A DNA stretch of 64,000 nt, from the NCBI RefSeq assembly GCF_963678795.1, contig NZ_OY787453.1, positions 1,919,795-1,983,794 of the forward strand. Reading direction: 5' to 3'. The DNA is from an uncultured Methanoregula sp. Its GTDB lineage: Archaea; Halobacteriota; Methanomicrobia; Methanomicrobiales; Methanospirillaceae. How positions within the stretch are numbered: position 1 is the stretch's first letter; every line of letters starts with the position of its first letter. The notes under the pieces were generated by a model. The model was not told where the DNA came from. It made no database searches and saw only the letters and a list, made by a program, of their open reading frames with translations. The position numbers and the translations under genes were made by a program. Shown one piece after another: positions 62,510-64,000 of this stretch.

Positions 62510-63472
62510 ATGAGTGACACAATGCAGAAAAATTCAAAGATTTTTATCGCAGGGCATACCGGACTATTAGGATCAGTACTTGTAAAGAAGCTTGAATCGG
62601 ATGGATACAAAAATATCATAACAAGACCCCACGAGGAACTAGACCTGACAAACCAGAATGCCGTGGCAGCGTTTTTCCAGAGAGAGAGACCAGAATACGT
62701 ATTTCTTGCTGCCGGACGGGTTGGGGGCATTATGGCAAACAAGACAAGTCCTGCCACATTCTTACACACAAATATTGCAATACAGGACAATGTATTCGAG
62801 TCCGCAACAAAAACGCAAGTACGATACCTGGTTTTCTATGGTTCTTCGTGTATGTACCCGAAGCATTGTCCACAACCAATCAAAGAAGAATATTTGATGA
62901 CAGGAGAAATTGAGGATACCAGTGAGGGATACGCAATCGCAAAGACTGCAGGAATCCTCGCGTGTAAAACCTACAACAACCAATATAAGAATAACCGTTT
63001 TATTGCACTCATCCCAAATTCTATGTATGGCCCCAATGATCACTTTGATCTTGAAAATTCCCATGTCCTGTCAGCATTAATACGGAAATTTCATGATGCA
63101 AAAACGCAGGGTGGGAAAAAAGTAGTTCTTTGGGGCACGGGAACACCCCGGAGAGAGTTCATATTCAGCGAAGATGTGGCCGATGCCTCCATTTTCGCCA
63201 TGAAAAATACAGGCAAATTCATGAACATGCATTATAATATCGGTTCCGGCGTAGATTATTCGATAAAAGAACTGGCGGAGATCATTTCAGATATTGTGGG
63301 TTTCAAAGGTGAGATTGAATGGGATACAACAAAGCCGGACGGGACCCCAAGAAAACTTCTGGACAGCTCGCGGTTTTTAAATTTTGGATGGACGCCAACC
63401 ACAGATATTGTGAAAGGGATTAAAACGACTTATAAATGGTACGTAAATAATATCCAAGCCGGGATGCATTAA
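62510..63472 (+). CDS. fcl: GDP-L-fucose synthase
   Basis: The 320-residue protein is an extended short-chain dehydrogenase of the WcaG/Fcl type: NADP loop GHTGLLGSVLVKKL, AAGRVGGIMANK, the active-site GSSCMYPKHCPQPIKEE segment and YAIAKTAG (Y-x-x-x-K). It epimerises and reduces GDP-4-keto-6-deoxymannose to GDP-L-fucose, the step after Gmd at 53 kb. It is preceded by 149 bases without a gene and followed ten bases later by the damaged transketolase gene. Confidence 0.92.
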   Translation: MSDTMQKNSKIFIAGHTGLLGSVLVKKLESDGYKNIITRPHEELDLTNQNAVAAFFQRERPEYVFLAAGRVGGIMANKTSPATFLHTNIAIQDNVFESATKTQVRYLVFYGSSCMYPKHCPQPIKEEYLMTGEIEDTSEGYAIAKTAGILACKTYNNQYKNNRFIALIPNSMYGPNDHFDLENSHVLSALIRKFHDAKTQGGKKVVLWGTGTPRREFIFSEDVADASIFAMKNTGKFMNMHYNIGSGVDYSIKELAEIISDIVGFKGEIEWDTTKPDGTPRKLLDSSRFLNFGWTPTTDIVKGIKTTYKWYVNNIQAGMH

Positions 63473-63482
63473 GAGGTTAATC

Positions 63483-64000
63483 ATGGAGATACAAAAACGA
63501 ATAGAGATACTCAGAAAAAAAGCAGTCTGGGTCCGTCAGGAAACCCTGAAGATTCACAAAATAGCTCCCGAAACCCGAAAAGCTTCTTCACTGTCTCCGG
63601 TTGAAATTTTTGTAGTTTTATACTACGGAAACATTCTCAAATATAATGCAAAGGACATCCAGTGGGCCGGAAGGGACAGATTCAATCATCAGTAAAGGTC
63701 ATGGCGCCATCTCATTGTACCCGATTCTGGCCGATCTGGGCTATTTCAATAAAGAGGAGTTTGAACAGGGTCTGCAAAGAAGGTACCTTTCTCGGGGGTA
63801 TTCCGGATTCAATTATTCCGGGATTTGAGACTATCAATGGTTCTTTAGGCCACGGCCTTGGGCGTCGCCTGTGGGATCGCTTTGGCACTGAAAAGAAAAA
63901 AATCAGAAGAGGTTGTTTTTGTTCTGATAGGTGATGGAGAACTCTATGAGGGGTCCGTATGGGAAGCAATAATGTTTGCAGGGGAGCATAAACTGGATAA
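63483..64000 (+). pseudogene. Second transketolase N-terminal subunit, frameshifted and cut by the window end
   Basis: The conceptual protein reads transketolase through three frames. The first runs from 63483 to WAGRDRF near 63683. The second covers IISKGHGAISLYPILADLGYF to about 63775. The third covers GTFLGGIPDSIIPGFETINGSLGHGL to about 63860. After that the first frame resumes with GVACGIALALKRKK, GDGELYEGSVWEA. Each break is one extra base in a short homopolymer context (TTCAATC, CAAAGAAGG, TTGGGC), together three bases. Sequencing or assembly error is as likely as decay; the gene continues past the window. Confidence 0.7.

Noticed and set aside
63683..63697. Programmed recoding to explain the broken transketolase frame.
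   Set aside because: Three separate shifts would be needed, none has a slippery heptamer or stimulatory structure, and transketolases are not known to be recoded.

Overview
The window reads as a chromosome segment of a hydrogenotrophic methanogenic archaeon, most likely order Methanomicrobiales (a Methanoregula-like lineage). The reasons are archaeal information-processing genes (TBP, MCM, RFC small subunit, an RPA-associated protein, NMD3, Taw2, archease/RtcB), methanogen-specific genes (methanogenesis marker 8/DUF2099, the radical SAM enzyme Mmp10, F420:NADP oxidoreductase, MptD), archaeal CoA synthesis (pantoate kinase, phosphopantothenate synthetase, CoaBC) and surface proteins with PKD and DUF3821 domains. 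All assignments come from reading motifs and recalling families; no search was run.

Layout. 0-8.3 kb: an acyltransferase-like membrane protein, marker protein 8, MscL, MscS, a PKD-peptidase fusion, a DNA glycosylase and a five-PKD surface protein, then tRNA-Leu(CAG). 8.5-12.2 kb: two tandem AMP-forming acyl-CoA synthetases. The downstream one carries an N-terminal ribbon-helix-helix DNA-binding domain, and three phased GCACCA half-sites sit in its own promoter. 12.4-17.2 kb: TBP, then the Lhr helicase / phosphoesterase / RPA-associated protein operon. 17.2-17.9 kb: a gene-free stretch of G/C-rich repeats. 18-19.6 kb: a TPR protein and a DUF3821 surface protein. 19.6-30.7 kb: a dense co-directional array of rfcS, mcm, mptD, a TatD-like hydrolase, DUF424, nmd3, taw2, coaBC, pantoate kinase, phosphopantothenate synthetase, a second RFC-like ATPase and a methyltransferase. 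30.7-39.7 kb: mixed housekeeping genes (AIR-synthase-like, TPR, pilin-like, rubredoxin, DUF99, AglJ-like glycosyltransferase, class II aldolase, F420:NADP reductase, thioredoxin, SecD/SecF).

39.9-50.4 kb holds an RNA-repair pair (archease, RtcB) running into a biotin module: a glutamine-amidotransferase-like protein, DUF2111, BirA with an HTH domain, a BirA-type operator lying over the bioY start codon, the BioY/ECF transporter, and the two-subunit biotin-dependent pyruvate carboxylase. Biotin import, its regulator, its attachment enzyme and its consumer therefore lie together. An intron-containing tRNA-Met, a DUF350 protein and Mmp10 close the core part.

From about 52.5 kb the DNA is visibly AT-richer, gaps are longer and an IS5-like transposase appears. 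This looks like a surface-glycan island: Gmd and GDP-fucose synthase (GDP-L-fucose), an ABC exporter, and a heptose/pentose set (HldE-like kinase, split transketolase, transaldolase). The last gene, a second transketolase N-terminal subunit, carries three single-base frameshifts within about 180 bases and runs off the window.
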